A stretch of DNA of 64,000 nt from contig NZ_VOHD01000008.1 in NCBI RefSeq assembly GCF_007859395.1, positions 1-64,000 of the forward strand, given 5' to 3'. Source of the DNA: Planomicrobium sp. CPCC 101110 (GTDB lineage: Bacteria; Bacillota; Bacilli; Bacillales_A; Planococcaceae). The position numbers were made by a program, and so were the translations under genes. Below the pieces are notes generated by a model. The model saw only the letters and a program-made list of their open reading frames with translations, ran no database searches and was not told where the DNA came from. Below are positions 8,846-16,411 of this stretch, piece after piece (within the stretch, counting starts at the first letter, position 1; every line of letters starts with the position of its first letter).

Positions 8846-9673
8846 TCATTTCCAGAAATCATCAAACACAGTGATCGGCAGATGGCGTTTATGCTGGGTT
8901 TTCAAATAATAGCCTTCCAGCTTTTCCTGTGCATCTTCTGGTATTTTTTTGCCTTCCAGGTAATCATCAATCATGTCATATGTTAGCCCTAAAGCGACTT
9001 CATCCGGAATGGCCGGTTTTTCTTCTTCCAGATCTGCAGTCGGAATCTTCATGTATAAATGCTCCGGGCTTCCAAGTTCTTTTAGCATGGAACGCCCTTG
9101 CCGCTTGTTCAACCGGAATAGCGGCGTCAAATCTGCTGCCCCGTCGCCAAATTTCGTGTAAAATCCGGTAATCGCTTCTGCTGCATGGTCTGTCCCAAGC
9201 ACTATTGCTCCATGGTAAGATGCAATTGAAAATTGGACTTTCATCCGTTCACGGGCCTTTTCGTTTCCTTTAGCAAAATCACTCAAATCTATGCCCGCTT
9301 CGTTCAATGCACGGTCACTGGCATCGACCGCTTCTTTAATATTCACCGTATAAACTTTTGTCGGCTGGATAAACTCGATTGCATCCTGTGCATCATGTTC
9401 ATCAAATTGTTTGCCGTATGGAAGACGGACTGCATAGAAGCCGTATTTGTCTTCCCCAGCTTCTTCATTCAGTTCGTTGACTGCCATTTGAGCCAGTTTG
9501 CCCATCAGCGTCGAGTCCTGCCCCCCAGAAATTCCGAGCACAAAACCTTTTATGAAAGAATGCTTTTTTGCATAGCTTTTCAAAAACGAAATGGTCCGTT
9601 CAATTTCTTCTTTCGGATTTATAGAAGGTTGTACTTTCAGTTCCTCAATGATTTGCTGCTGCAACGTTGACAT
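8846..9673 (-). CDS. nadE: NH3-dependent NAD+ synthetase
   Basis: 275 residues. Makes NAD+ from nicotinate adenine dinucleotide, ATP and ammonia in the cytosol. The N-type pyrophosphatase loop [10 protein letters not shown] is near residue 46, and [12 protein letters not shown] and [12 protein letters not shown] are conserved in the family. Length equals the B. subtilis enzyme (272), with no fused glutaminase domain, so ammonia is the expected donor. It follows pncB by 14 bases, forming a nicotinate salvage operon. SD GAAAGGGG precedes the ATG. Confidence 0.96.
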   Translation of the reverse strand: MSTLQQQIIEELKVQPSINPKEEIERTISFLKSYAKKHSFIKGFVLGISGGQDSTLMGKLAQMAVNELNEEAGEDKYGFYAVRLPYGKQFDEHDAQDAIEFIQPTKVYTVNIKEAVDASDRALNEAGIDLSDFAKGNEKARERMKVQFSIASYHGAIVLGTDHAAEAITGFYTKFGDGAADLTPLFRLNKRQGRSMLKELGSPEHLYMKIPTADLEEEKPAIPDEVALGLTYDMIDDYLEGKKIPEDAQEKLEGYYLKTQHKRHLPITVFDDFWK

Positions 9674-9687
9674 TTGTTTTCCCCTTT

Positions 9688-11157
9688 CTAATCTCTTAAA
9701 TATTGGTGGATTGCATCTCTAACTTCCTGGATGTTCCGCATCTTGTTGTCCCAGCATTTTTGGCTCAAGTCGACCGGGTATTCCTCTGGGTTCAGGGAGC
9801 GCTTGTACTCATCCCAAAGCAGGTTCAAGCTGTTTCGCGCATAATCCTGCATTTTCTGCAATGGCGGATTCTCGTAAATGATTTCCCCGTTTTCGACCAC
9901 AAGCTGATGAATGTCGACCGCTTCAAAATTCGTCACGAATTTCGAGACATACGTATGGACAGGATGGAACATCTTCAATCGTTTTTCAGAGGCTGGATTT
10001 TCATCTTGCATCGCAATATAATCGCCTTCTGATTTTCCGTTTTCCCTATCTATAATGCGGTAAACTTTTTTCAATCCAGGCGTCGTCACTTTTTCCGCAT
10101 TTCCGGAAATTTTGATCGTATCTTCCATGAATCCGTGGTCGTTTTCAATCGATACTAATTTGTAGACGGCCCCAAGCGCCGGCTGGTCATAAGCAGTTAT
10201 CAATTTTGTGCCGATTCCCCATGAGTCGACACGCGCGCCTTGCGCCTTCAAGTTCAGGATGGTGTATTCGTCCAAATCATTCGAGACGACAATTTTAGTA
10301 TCCGGGAACCCTGCTTCATCGAGCATCTTACGCGCTTCTTTCGACAGGAAAGCGATATCTCCGCTATCCAGGCGGATTCCTTCGAAGTTGATTTTATCCC
10401 CCAACTCTTTGGCCACTTGAATGGCAATCGGCAGGCCGGACTTTAACGTGTCGTATGTATCTACTAAAAACACACAGTTTTTATGGCGTTTCGCATAAGA
10501 ATGAAAGGCCTCGTACTCGTTTTTGTACGCTTGTACAAGCGAATGGGCGTGTGTTCCGGCAACCGGTATCCCAAACTTTTTCCCTGCCCGGACATTGCTG
10601 GTCGCTTCAAGGCCGCCGATAAAAGCAGCTCTGGTGCCCCAAATGGCAGCATCCATTTCTTGGGCGCGCCTTGTCCCGAATTCCATTACACGTTCTTCTT
10701 TGACAATTTGCTTGATGCGGCTAGCTTTTGTGGCAATAAGTGTTTGGTAATTCACAATATTGAGCAGGGCGGTCTCAATCAGTTGGCCTTCGACAAGAGG
10801 AGCCTCTATTCGAAGGAGCGGCTCGTTCTGAAAAACCACTTCCCCTTCAACTACGGAATAGACATTTCCGGTAAATCGGACCGTCTTCAAGTATTCGATA
10901 AAGTCTTCTTTATATCCTACTTCTTCCCGCAAATACTCAAGATCGCTGTCTGAAAAGCGGAAGTTCCGCAAGTACTCAAGCAACCGTTCAAGCCCCGCAA
11001 AAATTGCATAGCCGTTCCCGAACGGCAATTTCCTGAAAAACAGTTCAAACACCGCTTTTCGTTCGTGCATGCCATCCGCCCAATAAGCTTCCGCCATGTT
11101 GATTTGGTATAAATCGGTATGTAGAACCAAACTATCGTCCGTGTAGCGTTTTTGCAT
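9688..11157 (-). CDS. pncB: Nicotinate phosphoribosyltransferase
   Basis: 489 residues. Converts nicotinate and PRPP to nicotinate mononucleotide, the entry of the Preiss-Handler salvage route. Conserved parts seen are [10 protein letters not shown] near the N-terminus, [15 protein letters not shown] with the active-site region, and GIRLDSGDI plus SNDLDEYTI for the phosphoribosyl site. The start at 11157 (MQKRYTDD) follows GGAAGGTGA; a GTG three codons earlier is less well placed. Cotranscribed with nadE, so both late salvage steps are in one unit. Confidence 0.95.
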   Translation of the reverse strand: MQKRYTDDSLVLHTDLYQINMAEAYWADGMHERKAVFELFFRKLPFGNGYAIFAGLERLLEYLRNFRFSDSDLEYLREEVGYKEDFIEYLKTVRFTGNVYSVVEGEVVFQNEPLLRIEAPLVEGQLIETALLNIVNYQTLIATKASRIKQIVKEERVMEFGTRRAQEMDAAIWGTRAAFIGGLEATSNVRAGKKFGIPVAGTHAHSLVQAYKNEYEAFHSYAKRHKNCVFLVDTYDTLKSGLPIAIQVAKELGDKINFEGIRLDSGDIAFLSKEARKMLDEAGFPDTKIVVSNDLDEYTILNLKAQGARVDSWGIGTKLITAYDQPALGAVYKLVSIENDHGFMEDTIKISGNAEKVTTPGLKKVYRIIDRENGKSEGDYIAMQDENPASEKRLKMFHPVHTYVSKFVTNFEAVDIHQLVVENGEIIYENPPLQKMQDYARNSLNLLWDEYKRSLNPEEYPVDLSQKCWDNKMRNIQEVRDAIHQYLRD

Positions 11158-11276
11158 AAACTTCACCTTCCACCATCAGTAATAAAACCAATTATACACT
11201 AGTAAGGTCTTATCAATAAACGTAAGTCCATTCTTCCTCATAATCAGCTTTTAGTTTTTATACCCCTTACTTCTTG

Positions 11277-11305
11277 TTGACAATCCATTTCCAGCATGGT
11301 ATATT
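11277..11305 (+). promoter_or_regulatory. Strong promoter of an orphan RNA
   Basis: Plus strand -35 TTGACA (11277-11282), 17-nt spacer, -10 TATATT (11300-11305); near-perfect sigma-A site. It points away from pncB and into a region without any ORF on this strand before a terminator at 11570-11602. The remaining bases 11158-11276 show only weak promoter-like sequence for pncB. Confidence 0.85.
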
Positions 11306-11311
11306 AAATCA

Positions 11312-11602
11312 GTTAACATCGAGGTAGCAAAGAGGTATTTTTGATATACTGGCATTCTACGTAAAGTTTTTGAGAATACTTATTCACACTGGCGCGATTT
11401 AAGGATCGCAAGGACGTAAAAGAAGGCAGGGTTTACGTTGCTTAAGTTAGAAAGCCACCAGTGGAACAATGACCGCGGCACTGAAAGATAAATCTTTCTA
11501 TGGAAATTATCCCCATTAAAGTGGGTTGAAAAATTGAATCAAATCTATTTTATGTTACCTTACAAATTAAAGGGCTATCCTCACATCGAGGATAGCCCTT
11601 TT
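11312..11602 (+). ncRNA. Unidentified structured non-coding RNA, about 290 nt
   Basis: Bounded by a strong promoter and a strong terminator on the plus strand, with no ORF of useful length or SD. Helices seen directly: GCGAT/ATCGC (11394-11398 with 11405-11409), ACGTAAA/TTTACGT (11414-11420 with 11432-11438), and an outer closing stem CACTGG/CCAGTG (11387-11392 with 11458-11463), together a multi-branch junction. The loop TTAAG (11399-11403) is complementary to CTTAA (11441-11445), a possible pseudoknot. CCAGTG could instead pair with CACTG at 11479-11483, so two exclusive folds are possible. I could not match it to 6S, SRP, tmRNA, RNase P, T-box or a known riboswitch. It may be trans-acting. 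Confidence 0.65.
11570..11602 (+). terminator. Bidirectional terminator between the orphan RNA and ilvD
   Basis: Perfect 11-bp stem GGGCTATCCTC/GAGGATAGCCC with a 5-nt loop, preceded by A's and followed by T's. It ends the plus-strand RNA and can also serve ilvD, whose stop is at 11623 on the other strand. Confidence 0.92.
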
Positions 11603-11622
11603 CCAATTCGTTTTCGCACCAA

Positions 11623-13305
11623 TCAGCGGTTCAAATAGTCAGTGACGGCTCCTTTGGATGAACAAGAAACGTTGTGCGCATATTTTCCAAGGACGCCTTT
11701 ACTGTGGAGCGGCGGAGCCACCCATTGCTTGCGGCGTTCTTCCAGCTCTTCTTCCGATACATCCACGGAAATCTCCTGAAGATCCGAATCGATAGTCACC
11801 ATATCGCCTTCTTTCAGCAAAGCGATCGGGCCTCCCGATTGTGCTTCAGGTGCGATATGTCCAACGACCAGCCCGTGTGTTCCTCCAGAAAAACGTCCGT
11901 CCGTCAATAAAGCGACGCTTTCGCCCATGCCTTTTCCTACTAGAATGGCTGAAATCGACAGCATCTCGGGCATTCCCGGACCGCCTTTTGGACCCACATA
12001 GCGAATGACCAATACATCGCCGTCGTTGATTTCATTGGCCATAACGGCTGCTGTTGCATCCGGCTCGTTATCGAAGACGCGCGCCGGGCCTGTGTGGCGT
12101 TTGACTTTGACACCGGATACTTTTGCGACCGCCCCGCTTGGAGAAAGATTGCCTTTCAATACGATTAGCGGGCCGTCTTTCCGTTTCGGATTATCGAATG
12201 GCATGATCACTTGCTGTCCTTCAGTAAGACTAGGTGCATCCTGTAAGTTTTCAGCCACTGTTTTTCCGGTGACAGTCATGCAATCTCCGTGAAGGTAACC
12301 TGCTTCAAGCAGCATCTTCATGACAGCCTGCACTCCACCGACACGATGAAGATCCTGCATAACATATTTGCCGCTCGGTTTTAAATCTGCTAAATGCGGA
12401 ACTGTTTTTTGGAGGCGGTTGAAATCGTCGATTGTTATATCCACCTCTGCCGCATGCGCAATCGCCAGCAGATGCAAAACAGCATTAGTCGATCCGCCTA
12501 GGGCCATGACTACCGTGATGGCATTTTCAAACGCTTCTTTTGTCATAATGTCTTTCGGATAAATGCCAAGTTCAAGCAAATTATGCACGGCCGCGCCCGC
12601 TTTTTCACAATCCGCCAACTTTTCCGGAGATACTGCCGGATTGGAAGAACTGCCCGGCAAGCTCATGCCCATTGCTTCTGCAGCAGAAGCCATCGTGTTC
12701 GCTGTATACATGCCGCCACAAGATCCGGCACCCGGGCAAGCTCCACATTCTACTTTACGCAACGTTTCATCGTTGATGTCGCCATTGTTATGCTGCCCGA
12801 CGCCTTCAAAAACAGAAACGATGTCAATGTCCTGCCCGTTATGGCGCCCTGGCGCAATCGTCCCTCCATAAACAAAAACAGCCGGAACTTCGGAATTCGC
12901 AATCGCAATCAAACATCCAGGAATATTTTTATCACAGCCGCCGATCGCTACCAGTCCATCCAAACTTTCAGCCCCAACAACCGTTTCAATGGAATCCGCG
13001 ATAACATCACGGCTGGAAAGCGAATACTTCATGCCTTCGGTTCCCATCGAAATGCCGTCTGAAACTGTTATGGTATTAAAAATAAGCGGCACTCCCCCAG
13101 CTTCTCTTGCCCCTTTTTTCGCACTCGTCGCCAAATCATCAATATGTATGTTGCACGGCGTTACTTCGCTCCATGTACTAGCGACGCCGATCATCGGCTT
13201 TTTGAAATCTTCATCCGTTACGCCAACTGCCCGCAACATCGCCCGGTTCGGTGCTTTCATCGCTCCATCGAATACTTTACTGTTAATCCGCAAATCTTTT
13301 TTCAT
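11623..13305 (-). CDS. ilvD: Dihydroxy-acid dehydratase
   Basis: 560 residues, usual length. Dehydrates 2,3-dihydroxy-isovalerate and -methylvalerate to the 2-keto acids in valine and isoleucine synthesis. Fe-S cluster ligands are visible in [10 protein letters not shown] and [19 protein letters not shown]; the C-terminal small domain has [24 protein letters not shown] at 13305 follows AAAGGAT. It stands alone rather than in an ilv-leu cluster. A weak CodY-like site lies upstream at about 13422-13436 (see findings). Confidence 0.97.
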   Translation of the reverse strand: MKKDLRINSKVFDGAMKAPNRAMLRAVGVTDEDFKKPMIGVASTWSEVTPCNIHIDDLATSAKKGAREAGGVPLIFNTITVSDGISMGTEGMKYSLSSRDVIADSIETVVGAESLDGLVAIGGCDKNIPGCLIAIANSEVPAVFVYGGTIAPGRHNGQDIDIVSVFEGVGQHNNGDINDETLRKVECGACPGAGSCGGMYTANTMASAAEAMGMSLPGSSSNPAVSPEKLADCEKAGAAVHNLLELGIYPKDIMTKEAFENAITVVMALGGSTNAVLHLLAIAHAAEVDITIDDFNRLQKTVPHLADLKPSGKYVMQDLHRVGGVQAVMKMLLEAGYLHGDCMTVTGKTVAENLQDAPSLTEGQQVIMPFDNPKRKDGPLIVLKGNLSPSGAVAKVSGVKVKRHTGPARVFDNEPDATAAVMANEINDGDVLVIRYVGPKGGPGMPEMLSISAILVGKGMGESVALLTDGRFSGGTHGLVVGHIAPEAQSGGPIALLKEGDMVTIDSDLQEISVDVSEEELEERRKQWVAPPLHSKGVLGKYAHNVSCSSKGAVTDYLNR

Positions 13306-13331
13306 GCTGCATCTATCCTTTCTTTTTACTT

Positions 13332-13359
13332 ATTATAGAGAAGTTCTTACACAATTCAA
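13332..13359 (-). promoter_or_regulatory. ilvD promoter
   Basis: Minus strand -35 TTGAAT (13359-13354), 16-nt spacer, -10 TATAAT (13337-13332). Transcription would start about 20 bases before the ATG, leaving no room for a T-box leader. Further upstream (13465-13495) is a GGATCCGG/CCGGATTCC hairpin of unclear role. Confidence 0.6.
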
Positions 13360-13563
13360 TGAATTTTAAAATATTTTATCCTATTAAAACAATTTATTTG
13401 GTGAAAAAACTTCATTCCGAGCCAATTACAGAGAATTTCAGCGCCCTAAGCTTTTGAGTGTTCTCTAAGGAATCCGGAAAACCCGGATCCCTCTTCGCTA
13501 AAAATAAAATACAGAAAAGCAAAGCCCCATCTTGTATAATAAGTGCAAAAGGAGGCGATCCAG

Positions 13564-14097
13564 CTGCTGATCAGAAAAGCCCATTCCTCTGAATATGAAA
13601 CCATCCGGAACCAAAGGCTCGCTTCTTATGGACAATACGAAAATCTCATTTCTCCGGAACATTGGCGTGTTTTAACAGGGACGCTGTCAAAAGAGAGCGA
13701 TAAACACCCGGACGTCAGCCTGTTCGTTGCTGTAATAGATGGCCAGATAGCGGGAAGCGTCGCTTTATTCCCCCCAAAGGCAAAAGCATACGAATGGGAC
13801 ACCGAAGTTTTGGAGTATCCCGAAATCCGCATGCTCGCTGTGGATTCCGGATTCCGGGGCAATGGCGTCGGAAAAGCGCTCGTTCATCATTGCATCGAAG
13901 TTTCAAAGGAACTGGGAGAAAAACGAATTGGGCTCCATACAGGAAACTTTATGGAAAGCGCCATGAAATTATATGAAAGTATTGGTTTCGAGCGGGTTCC
14001 AACACTTGATTTTGAACCATTGGACGACGGCATCATTGTCTTGGCATATCAGCTCGACCTTCAGGCAAATAAACAAGAGGCCCCCTTCACCAGCTGA
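13564..14097 (+). CDS. GNAT family N-acetyltransferase with probable CTG start
   Basis: About 177 residues of a GNAT fold: the acetyl-CoA binding motif appears as MLAVDSGFRGNGVGKALVHHC, followed by GLHTGNFMESAMKLYESIGFERVP. The acceptor is unknown. Start choice is unusual: AAGGAGG (13549-13555) is eight bases before CTG at 13564 (a second CTG follows). The only earlier in-frame start, GTG at 13543, sits before that SD and only three bases after a TATAAT box (13535-13540), so it would be at or before the transcription start. A CTG start (rare) is therefore inferred. The gene shares a bidirectional terminator with the next gene. Confidence 0.8.
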   Translation: MLIRKAHSSEYETIRNQRLASYGQYENLISPEHWRVLTGTLSKESDKHPDVSLFVAVIDGQIAGSVALFPPKAKAYEWDTEVLEYPEIRMLAVDSGFRGNGVGKALVHHCIEVSKELGEKRIGLHTGNFMESAMKLYESIGFERVPTLDFEPLDDGIIVLAYQLDLQANKQEAPFTS

Positions 14098-14109
14098 CGG
14101 GGCCTCTTT
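14075..14109. terminator. Bidirectional terminator between two convergent GNAT genes
   Basis: GAGGCCCC and GGGGCCTC arms with a 14-nt loop, A's on the left and T's on the right. It overlaps the last codons of the rightward gene and lies right after the stop of the leftward gene. Confidence 0.85.
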
Positions 14110-14787
14110 CTACATTTGCTGAAAAGGATTTTTCCATTCCATCAGCAAAGCGTGGTTATGGGATTCTTCATCATCCAAATAATTCGGCACTAGACAGACC
14201 GGCGTCCGGCCGCAGCGCATTAAAAATGTAATAACCGGATCACGCAATTCGCCGTCGATCACCTTATCCACGTATTGGCTTGGCGAAAGCTGGTCTGAGT
14301 GCCGATGGTATCCCGGCATCCTTGCCCCTCCAAGCACCCGCTCCAACCGGTCATGCACCACCCGTTCATATGCTGCCTGCATAAGCAGCTTTCCCAGATC
14401 CAATTGGCGAAAAGCCGGTTTGACGCAAATATCCACTATGTATAAAGTTTTGCCATTTGGGTTATGCGTGCTTATGTAGCCATTCGCAGTCACTTCCTCC
14501 CACGTATGTTCAGGATGCTCCGGATCAAAATCAATCAATAGCCCTGTCATCGACCCGACAACTTCTCCATTGACTTCCACGCAAAATGCGCCATCCGGAT
14601 AATGGTTGATATGGCTCCTCAGCTGTTCTTCTTTCCACCATAAATCAGATGGAAACGGCGGAGGAAAACTTTCTTGCTGAACCGCAATCAAAGCTTCAAA
14701 ATCGCTTGCCTTGTAATTTCTAACCTTAGCCAGCACCGGTTCATTCTTTTGAAAGACGAAGCACTCTTTTCGGTACAAATTAACCAC
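14110..14787 (-). CDS. GNAT family N-acetyltransferase
   Basis: 225 residues. The central part has a GNAT core: VVGSMTGLLIDFD, then YIVDICVKPAFRQLDLGKLLMQAAYERV for the acetyl-CoA loop. A C-terminal extension of about 70 residues includes GYHRHSDQLSPSQYVDKV and VITFLMRCGRTPV, a layout seen in Bacillus proteins of unknown acceptor. Start GTG at 14787 is supported by GGAG seven bases upstream. Monocistronic, convergent with the preceding GNAT gene. No specific function can be assigned. Confidence 0.8.
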   Translation of the reverse strand: MVNLYRKECFVFQKNEPVLAKVRNYKASDFEALIAVQQESFPPPFPSDLWWKEEQLRSHINHYPDGAFCVEVNGEVVGSMTGLLIDFDPEHPEHTWEEVTANGYISTHNPNGKTLYIVDICVKPAFRQLDLGKLLMQAAYERVVHDRLERVLGGARMPGYHRHSDQLSPSQYVDKVIDGELRDPVITFLMRCGRTPVCLVPNYLDDEESHNHALLMEWKNPFQQM

Positions 14788-14864
14788 TCCCTTACTCCAA
14801 GAAATTCATCTCTTTCAACTATACAATTCTGTTTTCTTGTTTGCACAGCATATTATAAAAAAGT

Positions 14865-14893
14865 AAAAAACCCTTTCAACGGAAAGGGTTTTG
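14865..14893 (-). terminator. Terminator of the receptor/pro-peptide operon
   Basis: Minus strand AAAACCCTTTC and GAAAGGGTTTT with a 4-nt loop and a following T run. A second small hairpin (GCCGAT/ATCGGC, 14921-14904) lies between it and the pro-peptide stop. Confidence 0.85.
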
Positions 14894-14922
14894 AAAATCC
14901 ATCGCCGATTTTCGGATCGGCT

Positions 14923-15093
14923 TTAAAATGGCGGCAAAACATGCGGTCCTTTGTCCATTGGCGCCGCTTTCTGGAAATCAGATGCAGCAGCCAATGATTC
15001 TGTTTGTATAAAACCGATTAAAGAAAATAACGGGAAAGCTGCAAGAAAGCCGGTACAAAGCGCAGCAGCCAAAATCGCCTTTTTCAATGCCAT
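14923..15093 (-). CDS. Putative exported signalling pro-peptide (Phr/PapR/NprX-like), 56 aa
   Basis: Short gene that overlaps the 3' end of the HTH-TPR receptor gene by 10 bases in another frame; GGTGGTG lies eight bases before the ATG. The product has a classic Sec signal: Lys4-Lys5, hydrophobic residues about 6-29, a small-residue cleavage region SLAAA (33-37), then a 19-residue tail SDFQKAAPMDKGPHVLPPF. The final residues (for instance GPHVLPPF) are a plausible mature signal; PapR peptides also end in a Pro/Phe-rich tail. Size, export signal, overlap and position behind an RRNPP-type receptor are the standard signs of a cognate pheromone precursor. The mature sequence and the activity are inferred. 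Confidence 0.8.
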   Translation of the reverse strand: MALKKAILAAALCTGFLAAFPLFSLIGFIQTESLAAASDFQKAAPMDKGPHVLPPF

Positions 15094-16328
15094 GCCAATT
15101 CACCACCATTCCGGTCTTGATAAACACTGTAAAAATGCGCCTTTTCCCACTCTTTCTTCTTTTGGTAATGAAGGGCGAGCTGGAAGGCAAGCTTTTTCGC
15201 TTCCCTTATATAACCATTATTTCTGAAAAATTGGAACATTTTTTCTTCATGATGGGTCAAAAGTTTTGATTGGGAAACCCTTCGTTTTTCGAAATAGTCA
15301 ATATAGATCTGAAAGTATTCTTCCTTTTTCCCAGCGTTCGCTTCCTGCAATTCGCGGATGAACCCTTTTGTATCTTGTCCCGTTTCTACTGCAGCTTCCA
15401 GTATACTAACCAGGATTGCCTTGAAAAAGTATGAATCCGATGGAATCTTGCTTTTGATTTCTTGGAGTTCTTTTACTGCTTGGCTGTTCTCCCCCTTTTT
15501 CTTAAGGAGTTCCGCCTGATTGTAGATTGCCTGATAATGCAATTCCAGCTGGCCGGTAATCAAAGAATTCCGCTTTAATATTACATATAGCTCAGCCGCC
15601 TGCACAAACATGTTTCTTCTTGTGTAGTTGATTGCCAGCAGCAATTGCGCATGCAGCAGGCGGATATAATTATAATGAAACTGGTAATTCCGCACAGCCA
15701 ACTCCGCATAAAAAGCTGAACGCTCATAACGGTCTTGGAGAGTCAACAGCCGCGCTTTCTGATAATAATATTCCCCTTCGAATTTTTGCGGGATGTTTTG
15801 TATCCCTTCTTCAAGCCCATCCAACAATTGCAGTGACTGTTCGGTCCGTCCTTTCATAGTATAGTAAACAGAAAGGAAAAAGTGATAAAGCCACTTTTCA
15901 GGAGCACTGAAAGAACCCTTAAGGCGCTCAAGCAAATTTTTTTGGCTTTCCGCCTTTCCATGATCATTATCAAATGTATAAAAACGGAATTTGTAAAGCT
16001 CGTATTGGTTCACGAGCTCCGTAGACTGGATATAGTCGTTTTCCTGTTCAAGCTCTTCATACCGCTTGCGCATAGCCGCAAGATCAAAGTGTATGGAGCA
16101 GTCAATAAATTCACCAAGCTCTTGTTCAAGCCGCTTATGCTTCTCAATTTCAGTTTTCCACTGGACCCCCATCTTTGCCAGCAATGCTCGAGTGGTTGTT
16201 TCATGGGGAATATAGGAATTGGATTCAATTTTGCTTAAATGCGAGATTGAACAAATGCCTTCTGCCAGTTGCTGCTGTGTAAGCTGATGTTTCGAGCGGT
16301 AATATTTGATGACGGAACCAACGTTCAT
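15084..16328 (-). CDS. HTH-TPR transcriptional regulator, peptide receptor (PlcR/NprR-like, RRNPP family)
   Basis: 414 residues. An XRE helix-turn-helix covers about residues 4-60, with LTQQQLAEGICSISHLSKIES, the form seen in PlcR and NprR. The rest (about 75-410) is helical with tetratricopeptide-like repeats, expected to bind a re-imported peptide. Length is close to NprR (about 423) and longer than PlcR (285). The start at 16328 (MNVGSV) follows AGGGTGAGG. Its 3' end overlaps the pro-peptide gene, and a secreted subtilisin gene ends 83 bases upstream on the same strand. By family knowledge it should act in the cytosol, with peptide uptake through an oligopeptide permease. Target genes, including the protease, are an inference. 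Confidence 0.85.
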   Translation of the reverse strand: MNVGSVIKYYRSKHQLTQQQLAEGICSISHLSKIESNSYIPHETTTRALLAKMGVQWKTEIEKHKRLEQELGEFIDCSIHFDLAAMRKRYEELEQENDYIQSTELVNQYELYKFRFYTFDNDHGKAESQKNLLERLKGSFSAPEKWLYHFFLSVYYTMKGRTEQSLQLLDGLEEGIQNIPQKFEGEYYYQKARLLTLQDRYERSAFYAELAVRNYQFHYNYIRLLHAQLLLAINYTRRNMFVQAAELYVILKRNSLITGQLELHYQAIYNQAELLKKKGENSQAVKELQEIKSKIPSDSYFFKAILVSILEAAVETGQDTKGFIRELQEANAGKKEEYFQIYIDYFEKRRVSQSKLLTHHEEKMFQFFRNNGYIREAKKLAFQLALHYQKKKEWEKAHFYSVYQDRNGGELAWH

Positions 16329-16365
16329 AGCCTCACCCTTTTTGTATGAATACTGAAATATTACC

Positions 16366-16400
16366 ATAAAAAAACAGTTCCGGCATAATGCCGAAACTGT
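16366..16400 (-). terminator. Terminator of the subtilisin gene
   Basis: Minus strand ACAGTTTCGGCAT and ATGCCGGAACTGT pair with one mismatch and are followed by TTTTTTTATGG. It separates the protease transcript from the receptor gene, which probably has its own promoter in or beside this stretch. Confidence 0.85.
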
Positions 16401-16411
16401 CGGACCTGCTC

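Noticed and set aside
11458-11475. T-box-like GTGGAAC...ACCGCGG in the orphan RNA
   Set aside because: Seven extra bases split the motif, there is no stem I specifier arrangement that I can see, and no aminoacyl or amino acid gene follows on that strand.
16345-16368. TATG...CATA 24-base imperfect palindrome before the receptor gene
   Set aside because: Only the outer four base pairs and one inner pair match; it also overlaps the protease terminator T tract.
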